A stretch of DNA of 64,000 nt from Pochonia chlamydosporia 170 (Eukaryota > Ascomycota > Sordariomycetes > Hypocreales > Clavicipitaceae), in the NCBI RefSeq assembly GCF_001653235.2, contig NC_035793.1, positions 4,650,001 to 4,714,000 of the forward strand, written 5' to 3'. Of the stretch, positions 47,587 to 59,181 are shown piece after piece. The notes under the pieces are model-generated. The model worked only from the letters and a program-made list of their open reading frames with translations. It searched no databases and was not told the origin of the DNA. The first letter of the stretch is position 1. The number at the start of each line of letters is the position of its first letter. The position numbers and the translations under genes were made by a program.

Positions 47587-49106
47587 TTTAAATGAGTCTC
47601 TCTACTCCTTCCTTTTGACATCTCACTGGCAGTCCCTAACTGGATCCCGTTCATCTGTTGTCTTCACATTGCCAAGTGCAAGCTCCTCGTTTATCCCATC
47701 TATCGCAAACAGTGGTGATTCCGCCTTGCATGCACGCCAAGGTAGTATTTGGTGCTGCCCGTTATTATTCTTGGAACCATGCTCCCATCTCGCGTCTTGA
47801 GTCCCCGTGCGCAGCGCGAAACCTAATTGGGTATGGCTAATGGACACGGTAGTTCCTCGGCAGGGGACAGTTCAGAACCACCAACACTGTGACCGATTGT
47901 TGGTCACCACTATAACTCATCACGTGTCGTGGGGCATTGGAAGGCAATATGGCGGTTCAAACGTGCTTGGAACTGTGTATACATGACAGTGCTCTTCACG
48001 ATATCTTTCAGCCTGAATGAATGCTTTTTTCCATGATGACTTCGAATCTACGTCCTGCACGACAAGTGGGAAACTCCTAGCAGATGAGCAAAGGAAGAGT
48101 ACTCGAAAAGACGATCTGTCTACTTGCAAAAGCAAACATGGTAATTTCGAACATCAACCCCTGACCAAGTTTGATCTTGACAAGATCTCAATCGTAAGAC
48201 TTCTCGTTCCTTACCTCTGTCTTTCTACGCGAAGAGAAATTTTCAATGGATGTAACATCAGAAAACGCATCTGCTGCATTCGTGGTATTTCATTGACAAA
48301 CGGGATTCTGTTGGTGGGGCAACGACATTGTATTCCATCTCTTGATCTTGAATAAGTGCATTCAGTGCTCTTTCGACTTTCCAGGAGACAAAATTGACTT
48401 TACCTGGAAAGAACCTTCCTCACGACCGAATCTTTCTCAAATGATAGAAACCGAATGGCCAAACACTTTCCGTAGCGAATACAGCTGCGTCTGCTCCTTC
48501 CCAAACAAAAGCTTACCAAAGTAGGTTAGGCTAGTCCAGTTCCGTAGCTCCTTCCTCACAAAAGGGACCACCCAATCGCCAAATGGCTGAATGCTGTCAG
48601 GTCATGCGCGGCGGGGACCCCACAGCCTAACCTTCAGCGCCGACGTCCTCGGTTTGGTATTTGGTTTTGGGCGGCAGCCGCCATCACCAAATCTTCTCTC
48701 ATCATCCTCGCGATTTCATCACTGAGAGAGCGACGAATCTCTCATTCACAGTTTCTGCATCGCACCTATATACTTATACCTGTATCTTCTTGACCGTATT
48801 GCCGGGAGGCACCGGCGCACGCAAGCCAAGGAGAACGCCACCGCGGAATAAGAACCAATATTGCCTTCAAATTGATAAGCAGGCAGAAAGGCTACATACT
48901 TTTCAAGTAAAGAACAAATACGCCGCCCTTGGCTTCTAAACTGCGGCTCAATTCACTATTAAATCTTGCGGTCTGGCATTAGCGTCGATATGACTTGATA
49001 CTTTCTACGGTAGTGCTCCTGCTTCTGCGCATGCATCTCTTCTTCTCGTTATTGCCGCTTCATCACATCGCTTCTTCTTATCGCATACAGCCGACGTCAC
49101 ATCGTC

Positions 49107-50402
49107 ATGAATGTCCGGCCGCCCATAGAGGCGTCGAACCCGACAGCCGTATTGTCCGTCGCATTTAATAATGATAGCAGCTGCTTTGCTGTTGGTCTCG
49201 AGTCGGGCATTTGCAGTATGTGTCGCAGCAACTTTTTGGTGGTGACTCGTCTAACTTGATGTTAGTTTTTCATACCAAGTCATGTTTACTAAAAGCATCT
49301 AGAGGTACCATTTGGGTTGATTCATAAGTCCCGGGGCGAATTTCTAACTTGGTATTAGATTTCAACGCTGGCATTGGCCTCGTTCAGATGATGGGCATGA
49401 CCAACTATCTCGCTCTCGTTGGCGGTGGCAAATCCCCCAAGTTTGCCATGAACAGGGTTCGCCAACATAATCTACCCGTTTTCAAAACGAGATATGCTGA
49501 CTTATGCCTTGTAGGCTGTAATCTGGGATGATATGAAGGGCAAGGTTGCACTCGAAATATCAGCTCTGAGCTCCGTCCGAGGAGTGCAATTGGGCCGCGA
49601 GCGCATTGTGGTGGTGCTTCAAAACAGCATCCGCGTCTACTCCTTCTCCAAACCACCAAACCTGCTCCACGTGTACGAAACAGCGGACAACCTGCTAGGA
49701 CTATGTTCCCTCTCCAGCAAGACGCTTGCCTTCCCCGGTCGAACCGTCGGCCAGATCCAGCTCGTTGAACTTTCCACCGGCAATGTCAGCATCATACCGG
49801 CACACTCTTCAGCACTCAAAGCCATTCAATTAAGCCCAGACGGCGAGTTGCTCGCTACTGCTAGTGAGACAGGAACGCTAATCCGCGTCTATTCAACATC
49901 AAACTGCGCCAAAGTGGCAGAGCTTCGACGGGGAATAGACCCAGCCACCATCTTTTCTTTAGCCTTCTCGCCATCCGGAGCCATGCTCGCCTGTACATCC
50001 GATAAGTCAACTCTGCACATTTTTGACATTCCCAACACAAAAAGACAATCGGTAAACAGAAGTCAACATCTGGGCTCTTCTGACGCCGAGCCCGGAAAAT
50101 GGGGCATCCTGGGCAAGCTGCCTCTTATGCCGCGCGTATTTTCAGATGTCTATTCATTTACCTCCGCACCATTCGAAGCCGGCGACGAAACCATGATTGG
50201 AGGCATTCCATTTTCTGAAGGAACAGTACTGGGAACAATGAGACCTGCAAAGGGCATTATCGGCTGGATTAGTGAAGACAGCCTGGCGGTAGTTGGGGCA
50301 GGCAAAGACGCTCGGTGGGAGAAATTCGTCCTGGTGGATGGCGAGAATGGGAAGCGTGTCTGCGTGAGAGAAGGTTGGAAACGATATTTGGGAAATACGT
50401 GA
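49107..50402 (+). CDS. HSV2: PROPPIN WD40 protein (Hsv2 / WIPI3-4 type)
   Basis: Seven-bladed beta-propeller that binds PI3P and PI(3,5)P2 and acts in autophagy, mainly micro- and selective autophagy in yeast. Exons 49107-49215, 49266-49304, 49359-49456 and 49515-50402 give 377 aa. The phosphoinositide-binding motif is LRRG at 219-222; LRRG rather than FRRG points to the Hsv2/WIPI3-4 branch rather than Atg18. Other PROPPIN blocks: RDFNAGIGLVQM, TNYLALVGGG, VIWDDMKGKV, TADNLLGLCSL, AHSSALKAIQLSPDG and SETGTLIRVYSTSNC. The splice joins ESGIC to IFHTKSCLLKASR and then to DFNAG restore the family sequence. The third intron has an unusual donor, GTTCGC, but the join MNR-AVIWDD is exact. The protein should be cytosolic and recruited to endosomal or vacuolar membranes. 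Confidence 0.92.
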
Positions 50403-50561
50403 TTCGCGCTTGCGATACTTGGTTGGCTAGATGATTTTGTTGCATACCACTGGGACGTCGGGCGTTTTCACAGTGGATTTAGGTGGCGTAGATGTCGAAT
50501 ATCATAGCTTCGTTGCTTTCTTTGAGCATGATCATGACTAATTTTGAGGTTATGATGCTAT

Positions 50562-51528
50562 TTACTTTTCGTCATGTCGTGGCGAGCGACTCCTACTCCG
50601 CCGCCGTCTTCTGTCATCATCCCTCCTGCTTTTGTGTCTTGATTCTTGGGATCTATCCCGATGCCGTCTTTTCCGATCATAGTCCCCATCCTTCCGTGAC
50701 TCTTTATAATCATCATCACCCCTCCTTTCCCTCCGTCTGTCTCGGTCGTCATCATCGCGATCCCTATGACTTCTCCGCTCGCGATCCCGCGATCCATCCC
50801 TATGCCTCCGCGACTCCCTATCCCTATCCTTTTCTCTATGCCGCCTATCTCGCCTCTCATCCTCACCACCCTCCCTATGTCTATGCCTATGCTTATCATG
50901 CCTGCTCTTCTTCTCCGCCCTCCTCCTCGCCTCCTCAACCTCCTTCTTTTTCTCATCCACCAAAAACCCCTTCATAGGATCATCGTCATCATGGTCCCTC
51001 ATCAAAATCGCCAACTCCCTCTCCTCCTGCAACATTGGCCTTGCCTCCTCCTCACTCTCCTCCACTTCCTCCACCTTGCCCTCCTTGCGCATCATAGCCT
51101 GCCAGCTGACGTCGAATTCCTCCGGGTCCTCGTCATCGCGCGGCTTGTACCTCGCGTGGTCGACGCTGATTATCCGTCCGGCGATGTCGGCACCGCCAAG
51201 GTTATCGACCGCTAGGTCTGTGCTGCGCTGGTCTTCGTACTTGAGCCAGCCGAAGCCTTTGGATTTTCCGGTCTCCTTGTCCCGCGCGAGCTTGAGGAAG
51301 ACGGGCTCGCCGAACTGGGAGAATATGGTGATGACGTCGCCTTCGGTGAGCTCGTAGGGCAGGCCGCCGAAGTAGATGAATGCTGTGTCGCGGTAGTCGA
51401 CGTGCCATGAGCCTTCGGGGGTTCTGGGGGGATGTTAGCTGGTGTGGTGAGTGTGGGTATGGGGGTACGTGCATTCCATTTTCTATTTCTCTCTTGTTGA
51501 GCTCTTGGATGGCTCGGATTTTGTTCAT
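50562..51528 (-). CDS. IST3: Ist3/Snu17 (RBMX2) splicing factor, RES complex
   Basis: RNA-binding subunit of the pre-mRNA retention and splicing (RES) complex, bound to U2 SF3b in the activated spliceosome. Transcribed right to left; exons 51528-51473 and 51423-50562 give 305 aa. The start MNKIRAIQELNKREIENG is the conserved lead peptide. The only frame-preserving join that gives the family sequence ENGI-TPEGSWHVDYRDTAF uses a GC donor (AT/GCACGT) with a normal CTAAC branch site and CCCAG acceptor; the nearby GT at 51468 puts the RRM out of frame. The RRM has RNP2 FIYFGGL and RNP1 KGFGWLKY, then RSTDLAVDNLGGADI. The C-terminal 120 residues are an Arg/Asp/Ser/His-rich tail. The gene is 159 bp from the stop of the facing PROPPIN gene. 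Confidence 0.92.
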
Positions 51529-52176
51529 TGTGGTGGTTGTTGTGCCATGGGTGATGGGGGATCAAAGTTGGCGAGGCTGTCGCAAGTTGGAATTCTGGGC
51601 ATGTAAAGCATCTGCAAGGCTGAGGGTGGTGCAGCTTCGAGGTGGGGCCTGTTGCTGGACTGAGGTCGCTGGGCCATATTTCTCCAGTGGGCTGGCTCAG
51701 TGGGGCTACCAGCCGCAACTTCAATGTTGCTGGGGACATGGACCACAGAGACCGGCAATGCATCAGTCAATTGCCACCAGTGAGTTGACCTTGGCGGGTC
51801 AATTTCCGGACCGAGCATTGAAGCCAGAAGAGCTCCAAATTGTATGAAGGGAAATTCACAATTAAACGCCAGAAGAGCCATACTCGTTTCGTGTACCGTT
51901 TTTGCAATCTGTTCACTGAGACAGAACGACAGTGCGCCAGGTCAAAAGTGATATCGATTTTACGCAATTAAACAAACCATTCAAGATGTCGCGACAGTGC
52001 ATCTGAGCAACTCCACCCCTGACGACATTGAAACGCGGGTTTGCCCACCATCAAGCTAAGCAAACCAGCGCGTCTGGCGACCACACACCTCTTCCGCAAG
52101 AAACAAACTGCCGCAATCAACACACATTCCGCTAGTGACAACGACGAACATACCCGGACCGTGAACCATTGCCGCC
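51529..52176. other. Divergent promoter region, 0.65 kb
   Basis: Shared upstream region of the Ist3 gene (minus) and the dynein light intermediate chain gene (plus). No coding signal of its own. Confidence 0.5.
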
Positions 52177-53990
52177 ATGGCGGGCAGAAACGAGCGGGTG
52201 TCCACGTACACTGCTGGCTCAGGCGATACAGACGGTCGAAATGGCGAACAAAGGAAGAACCTCTGGACATCTATGCTGGAGTCTGTTGCCAGCGGGAAAC
52301 GCCTCCCAGAAAAGAATCTTCTGGTGCTAGGTACTTTATCTGCCCATCGCTGCAGCCATTTACTATGAGCGTTGGTATACTGACGTTTTAGGTGGTACCC
52401 CTGAGACGCAACGAGAGTTCATCGAATCCTTATCTGGCACCAACGCACGACGAAATTTTGACAGACAAAAGACGCCGCCTGTAGCGAATAACTTTGCCCT
52501 GGGATATACCTACTACGACGTTTTGGACACTGATCAAGATGGTGCGTGACGAGCTGCCTCAAACTTGTGACCCGTACATGCTCTAACAAACGTAGATACC
52601 CTCGCCCGAGTCTCGCTCTATCTCCTCTCACAACCGTCCGGCGAATTCGCATCCCTCGTTTCCCCGCTCCTAACGCCCGAGTCGGTTTCTCACACAGCCA
52701 TCATCATCCTTCTGGACTGGTCGCAACCGCACCAATGGCTCCGCCAGATCTGGCGCTGGATCCAGGTACTAGAGGAGGTAATGGGCCGAGTGAGCAGCGA
52801 GGCGCGCAACGAAATGGAGGATATCATGGCTTCGTGGAAGGAGCGTGGCCGCGTAGGCGCACCGACGAACTTGGACGGAACGCCAACTGCCACAGGGACG
52901 AGTGGTGACGGCGACGGCCAGCTGCCTCTGGGTCCCGGCGAATGGTCCGAGCCGTTAGGTCTACCGCTCTGCGTGGTGTGCCAAAATGTAATTTGTTCAT
53001 ACTCAGCCTTCACTCACACCGTTCTAACGAGTCGCAGGCCCAAAAAATGGAGTTCCTAGAAAAGAACAAGAGCTGGAAAGAACCCGACTTCGACACCGTC
53101 CTCCAATATCTCCGAACAATCCTCCTCCGACGTAAGCCGCCAACCCGCAACCTCAGAAATCCTCACTAACAGTTTTCGCAGACGGCGCCTCCCTCATCTA
53201 CACCTCGCAAAACACACCCTCGCAGCTCCCGCTCCTCATCCACTCCACCCTCGGCATAACATCCCTCCTCAAGCGCCAACCGCTCAAGCACAACGTCATC
53301 GACAGAGACAAGATTGTCGTCGCACCGAACTGGGACTCATGGGGCAAGATCCGCATCCTAGGCGGCGCATTCGACGCCGAACTCGTCTCCAAAGGCTGGG
53401 AGGAAGACATCAAACTCCCCGCGGGGACGGACCCCGTCCCAGACCAGGAATCCCGCTCGCCGCAACATCCCAGCGCGATAGCCCAATATGAAGAATGGTG
53501 CCGCGACCCCAACAGTGGGGGTCTTGCTGTCGTCGAGAGCGCCATGCCAGACGGCCAGATCGTCAGCGTGGACAGCGAGAACCCGCAGGATTTTCTGGAG
53601 AGACAGCTCAAGATCCTGGAGGCGTTCAAGGCGAAAGCCCCTGAGAAGGGGCCCAGTCCACTCGCTGCGGGGCGGAGGACAGAATTCCCTGAAGAGAAGA
53701 GCGTTAATGATCATATTGGTCCTGTGCAGTTTAACATGGGTGGCATACAAGTCGATGCGGATGACATGCTGCAGCGTCTAAAGGTGAGTTGTGTTGCAAT
53801 GTGTATGGTACGAGTATGCTAATGAGGGTAGGATCGGAATGCGCATGCCTCGCCAGACGAGGAGGAGGAGGAGATGGATGATGGACAGGCGGCACACATA
53901 GCCAAGGACTTTGACAATGAGCAGTTGCAGAATTTCTTTAGTGGGCTTATGAATCGGACGGCTGGGGCGGCGGATGCTCCTCGCTCATGA
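52177..53990 (+). CDS. Dynein light intermediate chain
   Basis: Subunit of cytoplasmic dynein that links the heavy chain to cargo adaptors; needed for nuclear and vesicle movement in hyphae. Exons 52177-52330, 52392-52541, 52596-52987, 53038-53131, 53182-53783 and 53832-53990 give 516 aa. Joins are exact: LLVLG-GTPETQ, DTDQD-TLARVSLY, CVVCQN-AQKMEFLEKN, TILLR-HGASLIYTS, LQRLK-DRNAHASP. Family blocks include LWTSMLESVASGKRLPEKNLLVLGG, NNFALGYTYYDV, IILLDWSQPHQWLRQI, GASLIYTS and KHNVIDRDKIVVAPNWDSWGKI. The P-loop position reads GGTPETQ, so the Lys-Thr/Ser of a working Walker A is missing. The C-terminus has an acidic run (EEEEEMDD) and a short adaptor-type helix NEQLQNFFSGLM. The stop is 122 bp from the facing gene. 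Confidence 0.93.
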
Positions 53991-54112
53991 GAGAGAGAAA
54001 GACCTATTGCAGAATAGATACCCTGAGGAATTAAAATCAATTTTTGTGCAAGATTTCTATATTCAAACTACTTGGATATCGCGACAACATATTCCAAACA
54101 ACAGATGTCAAC

Positions 54113-56435
54113 TCAGGCCTTCTCCCGTTCCAATCTATACTTTACATCACCCACTTCACCCTGAAATCCCAACCTGGCAGTAACAACACCGCCCAACAAG
54201 CCTGGGAACAACCACGGATGCTGCAGCATCTCTGCTTCAAACGCATTCACCGTGCCCTTTGCCAACGCCGAGTACCGCTCGTCATCTAGCAGTGCGCCAA
54301 GACGGAATAGATTCGACGCCGAAACGGCATTGATAGATGGGAGGGATGTGTCCATGCCGTCTTTGAGGCGGAGAATAGCGTGTGGAGAGGACGACGTGGT
54401 TGAGAAGAAGGCGCCTGCGTCGGGATCCTGGAACAGTATGTTTTGGGTTTCTAGCAAGTGTTAGCGTATTACTGTGGAAAGAAGGGGGGCAACTTACTTT
54501 GGAGGTCATCTGCGAATTGGAGGAGGGTTTCGTCGGATGTTGCTGAGAAGAGGTCGAGGAGGCCGTGGATGAGGTAGGTGTAGTCGTCGGCGAAGCCTTC
54601 GATCTCCCTGCCTTCTCGGTATACTCTGTACAGCGATTTGGACGATTCATCCCAGAGGTTGGTCTTGATGAAGGTGACGCCTGATTTTGCGGCGCCAAGA
54701 TACTTGTTGCTTAGGGCGGGGTCTACGGCCTTGAGGGCGGATGAGGTTTGTGCGAGGGAGGAGATGACGAGGCCGTTCCATGCGGTGATGACTTTGTCGT
54801 CTAGCTCGGGACGAACTCGTTCCCTTTCTCGCCTTGCTTTTAGTTCCTTCTTTGCCGTTTGGATGTACTGCCCCACTGTGTCTAAGGGAATGTTGAACTG
54901 TCTGGCCAGCTCTTCTGGAGACTTGACGATTCGTAAAATGTTGTGGTTGATGAAGTCGTCGTTGGGGTCGTGGTCTTCATCCACGTTGCCGTCTTCTTGG
55001 ACGTTCCAGTGTGCGGCCGCCACTTGGCTAATATGCTTGTCCTGGCCGGATGCATCCACAACCGAGTCAAATTCTCGTCTGGTCCATAAGTAATAGGCTC
55101 CTTCTCTCATTTCCCTATCGCCTCGTCTCATGTAAGAGTCGGCAGCCTCACTGGTGGCCACGCCGCCGTTCGGCAAGGCGATTGGCGGCGAGCTCAGGTA
55201 TTCTGCGAGTTCCAGGACGATATCGTAGAACTCACTGTCTGCCTTTCCACCGGCACGTTTCCAGGCGTCTAGGTATAGACTTAGCAAGAGGGCGTTGTCA
55301 ACGACGAGCTTTTCAAAGTTAGGAATGCTCCAATCAGGGGTGACCGAACATCTTGCGAATCCAGTAGCCCCGATATGATCGTGCAAGGCCCCGTCCCGGA
55401 TTTTTCGGAGAGTGTCCACAGCCATTTCAGCGGCATACTTGCATTCTGCTTCGCCCACGACGTCCTGCACTGCGCTGGGAAATGTGTTTAGCCGCAATAA
55501 GAATGCCAGCTTCGGAGGCGTCAAGAACTTTGGCGCAAGTCCAAATCCACCGCACACGGGGTCGAAAGTACCAGCAATATGTGTATAGGCCTCCTCCAAC
55601 TGGTCCAGGTCTAGCTCACTCGATACCTGAGCATCTTTGTCCTTGGGGGCAGCAGGCGCCGCCTCGGGAATAGTCGGGATATTCCAACTCGGCGTCGCGA
55701 TGGGATGTGCACCTGAGAGGCTCCTGGTACCCAGTGTGCCTTCAGCAGCGAACTCCCGCAGCTGCCCCAAAACCTCTGAAGCCTCTTTGCGACATCGCGT
55801 TTCCTGATCCCGCCAGATGTCTCTCACTTTCTTGAAGATAGTCAGACAGTCGGGGGATTCATCCTCGATGTCCGCAACCACTCGCCGCGACGTGCCCGGT
55901 CCCGGCCAGTACGTTCCACCAAAAACGGGTTCCAAGTCAGGTGTGACGAATACGTTGAGCGGCCAACCTCCCACATTGCTCACAGCCTGGACATAGTTCA
56001 TGTAAATGGTGTCGATATCGGGTCGCTCTTCTCGGTCAACGATGACGGGGACAAAGGATTCATTCAAAATGGCAGCGCATTCTGGGTTTGAGAATGACTC
56101 CTGGGCCATAAGACGACAGACTGTTGATGGTTAGCGGGGAAGACACGGGCGGGAAACGAAGAGCAATGGTCTCGAGACATACAGTGACAAGCCTTATATC
56201 CAATATGCAGGAAGAGCAACTTGTTCTCTCGCTTCGCCCGCTCGACGGAATCGTGATCCAAAACCTGCCATTTTACCAGGCTGTTCTCGCCGCCTCTGAC
56301 AAAAGGGCTCTTGCTGGATGCTACTCGATTCTGCAGTGCAGTCGGTTGAGCAGATGCTCCTTGGGCGATGTTTGAAGGGTCTGCTGCCATTGCGCCTCTA
56401 GCCACTGCTGAAGCAGTAAGTTCTGACACAACCAT
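54113..56435 (-). CDS. SPATA20-like thioredoxin-fold protein (YyaL/DUF255 family)
   Basis: Transcribed right to left; exons 56435-56183, 56120-54498 and 54450-54113 give 737 aa. An N-terminal thioredoxin-like domain carries the CxxC pair C83-H-F-C86 in LHIGYKACHFC, split by the first intron, then LMAQESFSNPE, RPDIDTIYMNYVQAV and GGWPLNVFVTPDLEPVFGGTYWP, all typical of the family. The rest is an alpha/alpha-toroid resembling N-acylglucosamine epimerases and cellobiose epimerases: HDHIGATGFARCSVTPDW, FEKLVVDNALL, ITAWNGLVISSLA. The last exon joins DDLQ to KTQNILFQDP. Bacterial YyaL and animal SPATA20 relatives exist; the biochemical role is not established. No secretion signal is clear. An upstream non-ATG extension of the frame is not conserved, so I start at 56435. 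Confidence 0.9.
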
Positions 56436-59181
56436 GTTTAAGTGAAGTCGCAACAATTCGAAGTGGTGTGGTGTATGTTCCGGTAGGAAGATGGGCAAAG
56501 GTTATTTCGTCACCGTGGCAAGGTTTGGGCTAGCCAAATGCGACGGGATGGCGGGGCAAGCTCTCCCCTCGAAGCTATTCTCAAGCGGAGGTCAAGATGT
56601 CTGGAATGGGTTAGGCTTTGCTGTTCCACTCGATCAGTTTCGGTACTTGTGGTGTACAAGACTCGGTGCGTAGACAATGGGATTGTCCTGCAAACCACAC
56701 AGTCGTTGTTTGAAGCGTACGAGAAAAAGATGTTGTGAGGGACAAATTTAGCCTCATCAAGATGGTCGTGCGTCGCCTCGTGGTTGCAAATGGGAAGTGA
56801 AGTGGGGAACAGATCAAACTGGACAGACAAGCCTTTCCCCAAAGTCGACGTCAATGGTGACGGAATTTTTCTGGGGTCCTGCATTTGTTATCGGGGGCTC
56901 AACCAAAGCTATCAACAGCCCCACGGAGGGGTGGGGTAGTGTGTGTTTTTGGGCTGGAAGGGTGGCTTGTAACTTGAAGATGATACAAGAAATTCGTCAA
57001 GAAGAGGCGGCAAAATAAAAGGAAGATATTAAAACTAAACACTTGGCGGTGTCCATGGCAAGTCGAACGTCCAGTCAGCCATACTTATGCATCATTTAAA
57101 CCCTCACTGCGAAAAGCAAGAACCTTTGGCCGCTCTTTCCTGTTTATGCCCTGGCTCATGGCCCAATTTGTGCAACTTGTCCTTCATCTCACCAATTGAC
57201 ATGTAACTCGATGCTCGTTCATAAGAGAAGATAAATGCTACTATGCTATGGTAAAGGTGTCTTAAATGACGTTGCATAAGATGATTTGCTTACCCTCGTT
57301 CATTTACCAGCAAATTTTAAAACTGCAAAAAAATGGCCAAGAAATTACATTATTAAAGTGATTTCTCCGTCACCGATGGCGCCTGAAATCCCAACGGAAA
57401 GCTTGCCAATAGACGGACCATCTATTCATCTTTCCATTTCCAGCCCATCTCCATATGTAAGACTCGGCATTGGGCACAAGTGTTTCCAACTCACATGAGA
57501 GCCAGCAGTAAGCCAATACAGCAAGAGCAATGAAGAGCCATGGTAAACTGGTCCAAAGGGTAACCTCCATGGTTTCTAACCAGGCCTCATGTGACTTGCC
57601 CTTCCTGCGGCTGCGCCCTTGTGTCATAATATGCTGTCCCATTTGGCAAACTTCTCATCAGCGCATTACGCATTCCGAAGTTTGAAGCTATCCGTGGGCC
57701 ATTTCGTCTTCGTGATGCCAGTTCCGTGCGCGATCTACTCCCAGCAAAGTGTGTTATTTCAACCGTAATACTGGTAGGAGGAGGATCGGCAAACGAGGGC
57801 ATTGACTAAGCATGGTCGGTGAAAGTTGCCAAAATAGACCGTTGTCTCAAATGTTTGGCCACGAGATGAAGAACACTCCCTGAACCAGTCCAAACTTGCT
57901 GGCCAGGGTGTAAGACCCTATCGGAGTGCGACTCTAACGGTTGCTGATAGTCCTTTGTGAGCCGTCGCTATGCTATCGGCGTTTGTGTTTGAGTTTCACC
58001 CTCCCCCGGCATCGAGATGAATTGCACTGCATGGTCGCTGAGATGCTCATGCGACTGTGCCCCAGAGTCGTGACTCATGCAGGTGGTGACCTTTTGCTAC
58101 TGGCCGAAGGAGCAACAGCGCCAGTGGCAATAAGTTACCCTTCGCATTGACCCCATCACTGAGGAAAGAGTAAACAGGCTGTGAGTGTATTTCCTGGTAA
58201 CCGCGTTGTGGCATCTAGTTTCCCGGCAGCTCATCGTACAATTTACGACTCATCCTAGAACACTGCTCTCAGTCAGACGGATCCAAATCATCGTCGTGGC
58301 TTGAACGCCGATGTGACTTAGCGTTGTAACAACAGACAAGACACTGTATATGAGACGGTTTTGGCGACTCTTATGACAAGCTTCGAGAGTAATGGGATAG
58401 ATTACGCTAGCGTTATCCTGATTTCTTGAGACTCAACTTGTAAAGGGTTCCCGATTACACACTGACACCGCTCTACCAAGATACCAATGAGTGTTGCGCT
58501 ACTGTGAAGCGTACACGTTGATTTCGATATAGAACGACGCTGTAGTGCCAAAGACAAGCGTTAACCTGAACTTTCACAGCTTCTACACAATGACTCAGTC
58601 GTCTCGGACTTTTGTAAAAGAACTTCTACCTCGGTCCATCGATTGGTAGTTGACAGTGTTTAAGAGCCCTGCCATGGTCTCCTCCGCAATCACTCAGTGA
58701 GTTCGACCTGATGAACAAGAGCGTAGTGGTAATTACCACAGGGCGTAGAAACGGTCTATTATTAGACGCAAACAAATGAGCCAAACCGAGAGTGGTGGAC
58801 TGAGATCGAGATCCTGGCCTGCATGGTCAATGTAACAGAGCCACAAGAAACCCGCCAACTGGTTGCGCAGCCTTGTTTCGCCTGAATCATGTCAGTTACC
58901 CAATCAGGGACAGACCAGGTAGAAGCTGTTTAGATGTAGTCTTGAGCTATTATATCTCAACGCAGTCATTGTGTTGTTTTCGCGGTAAAGCAGAAGTTTG
59001 GCTGAGCATGTGAGCCACATATGGACTTGGTAGTGAGCGGAAGACCGTTTCGGCCTATACGGAAACAGGTTACGTATGTTTCGGGAATGTCGATGACCAG
59101 TATTGCTGATAGTTTTGATTCACGCGAGATGGTGAAGAGTCATAATATTTCGTTTGTTTCTAAATGTAGTTCGAATCCGCG
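56436..59181. other. Intergenic, 2.7 kb
   Basis: Between the SPATA20-like gene start and the bZIP gene end. A 71-codon minus-strand ORF at 57587-57802 is the best candidate but has no support beyond an ATG. The part 58150-59000 has no ORF of note. No RNA gene recognised. Confidence 0.45.

Larger units (their letters stand above)
46367..49106. other. Divergent intergenic region, 2.7 kb
   Basis: Separates the septin and PROPPIN genes. It contains TACGGAGTA at 46527-46535, tandem CAAGG-type units at 46646-46675 and a TACCTAGGTA cluster at 47551-47586. ORFs on both strands are short and without domains; one on the minus strand (46096-46737) overlaps the septin start and is a shadow. Confidence 0.45.

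Noticed and set aside
57587..57802. 71-codon minus-strand ORF with an ATG, followed by a stretch with a hydrophobic segment (57370-57642)
   Set aside because: The possible join between the two is not supported by clear splice sites, and neither part has a recognisable family.
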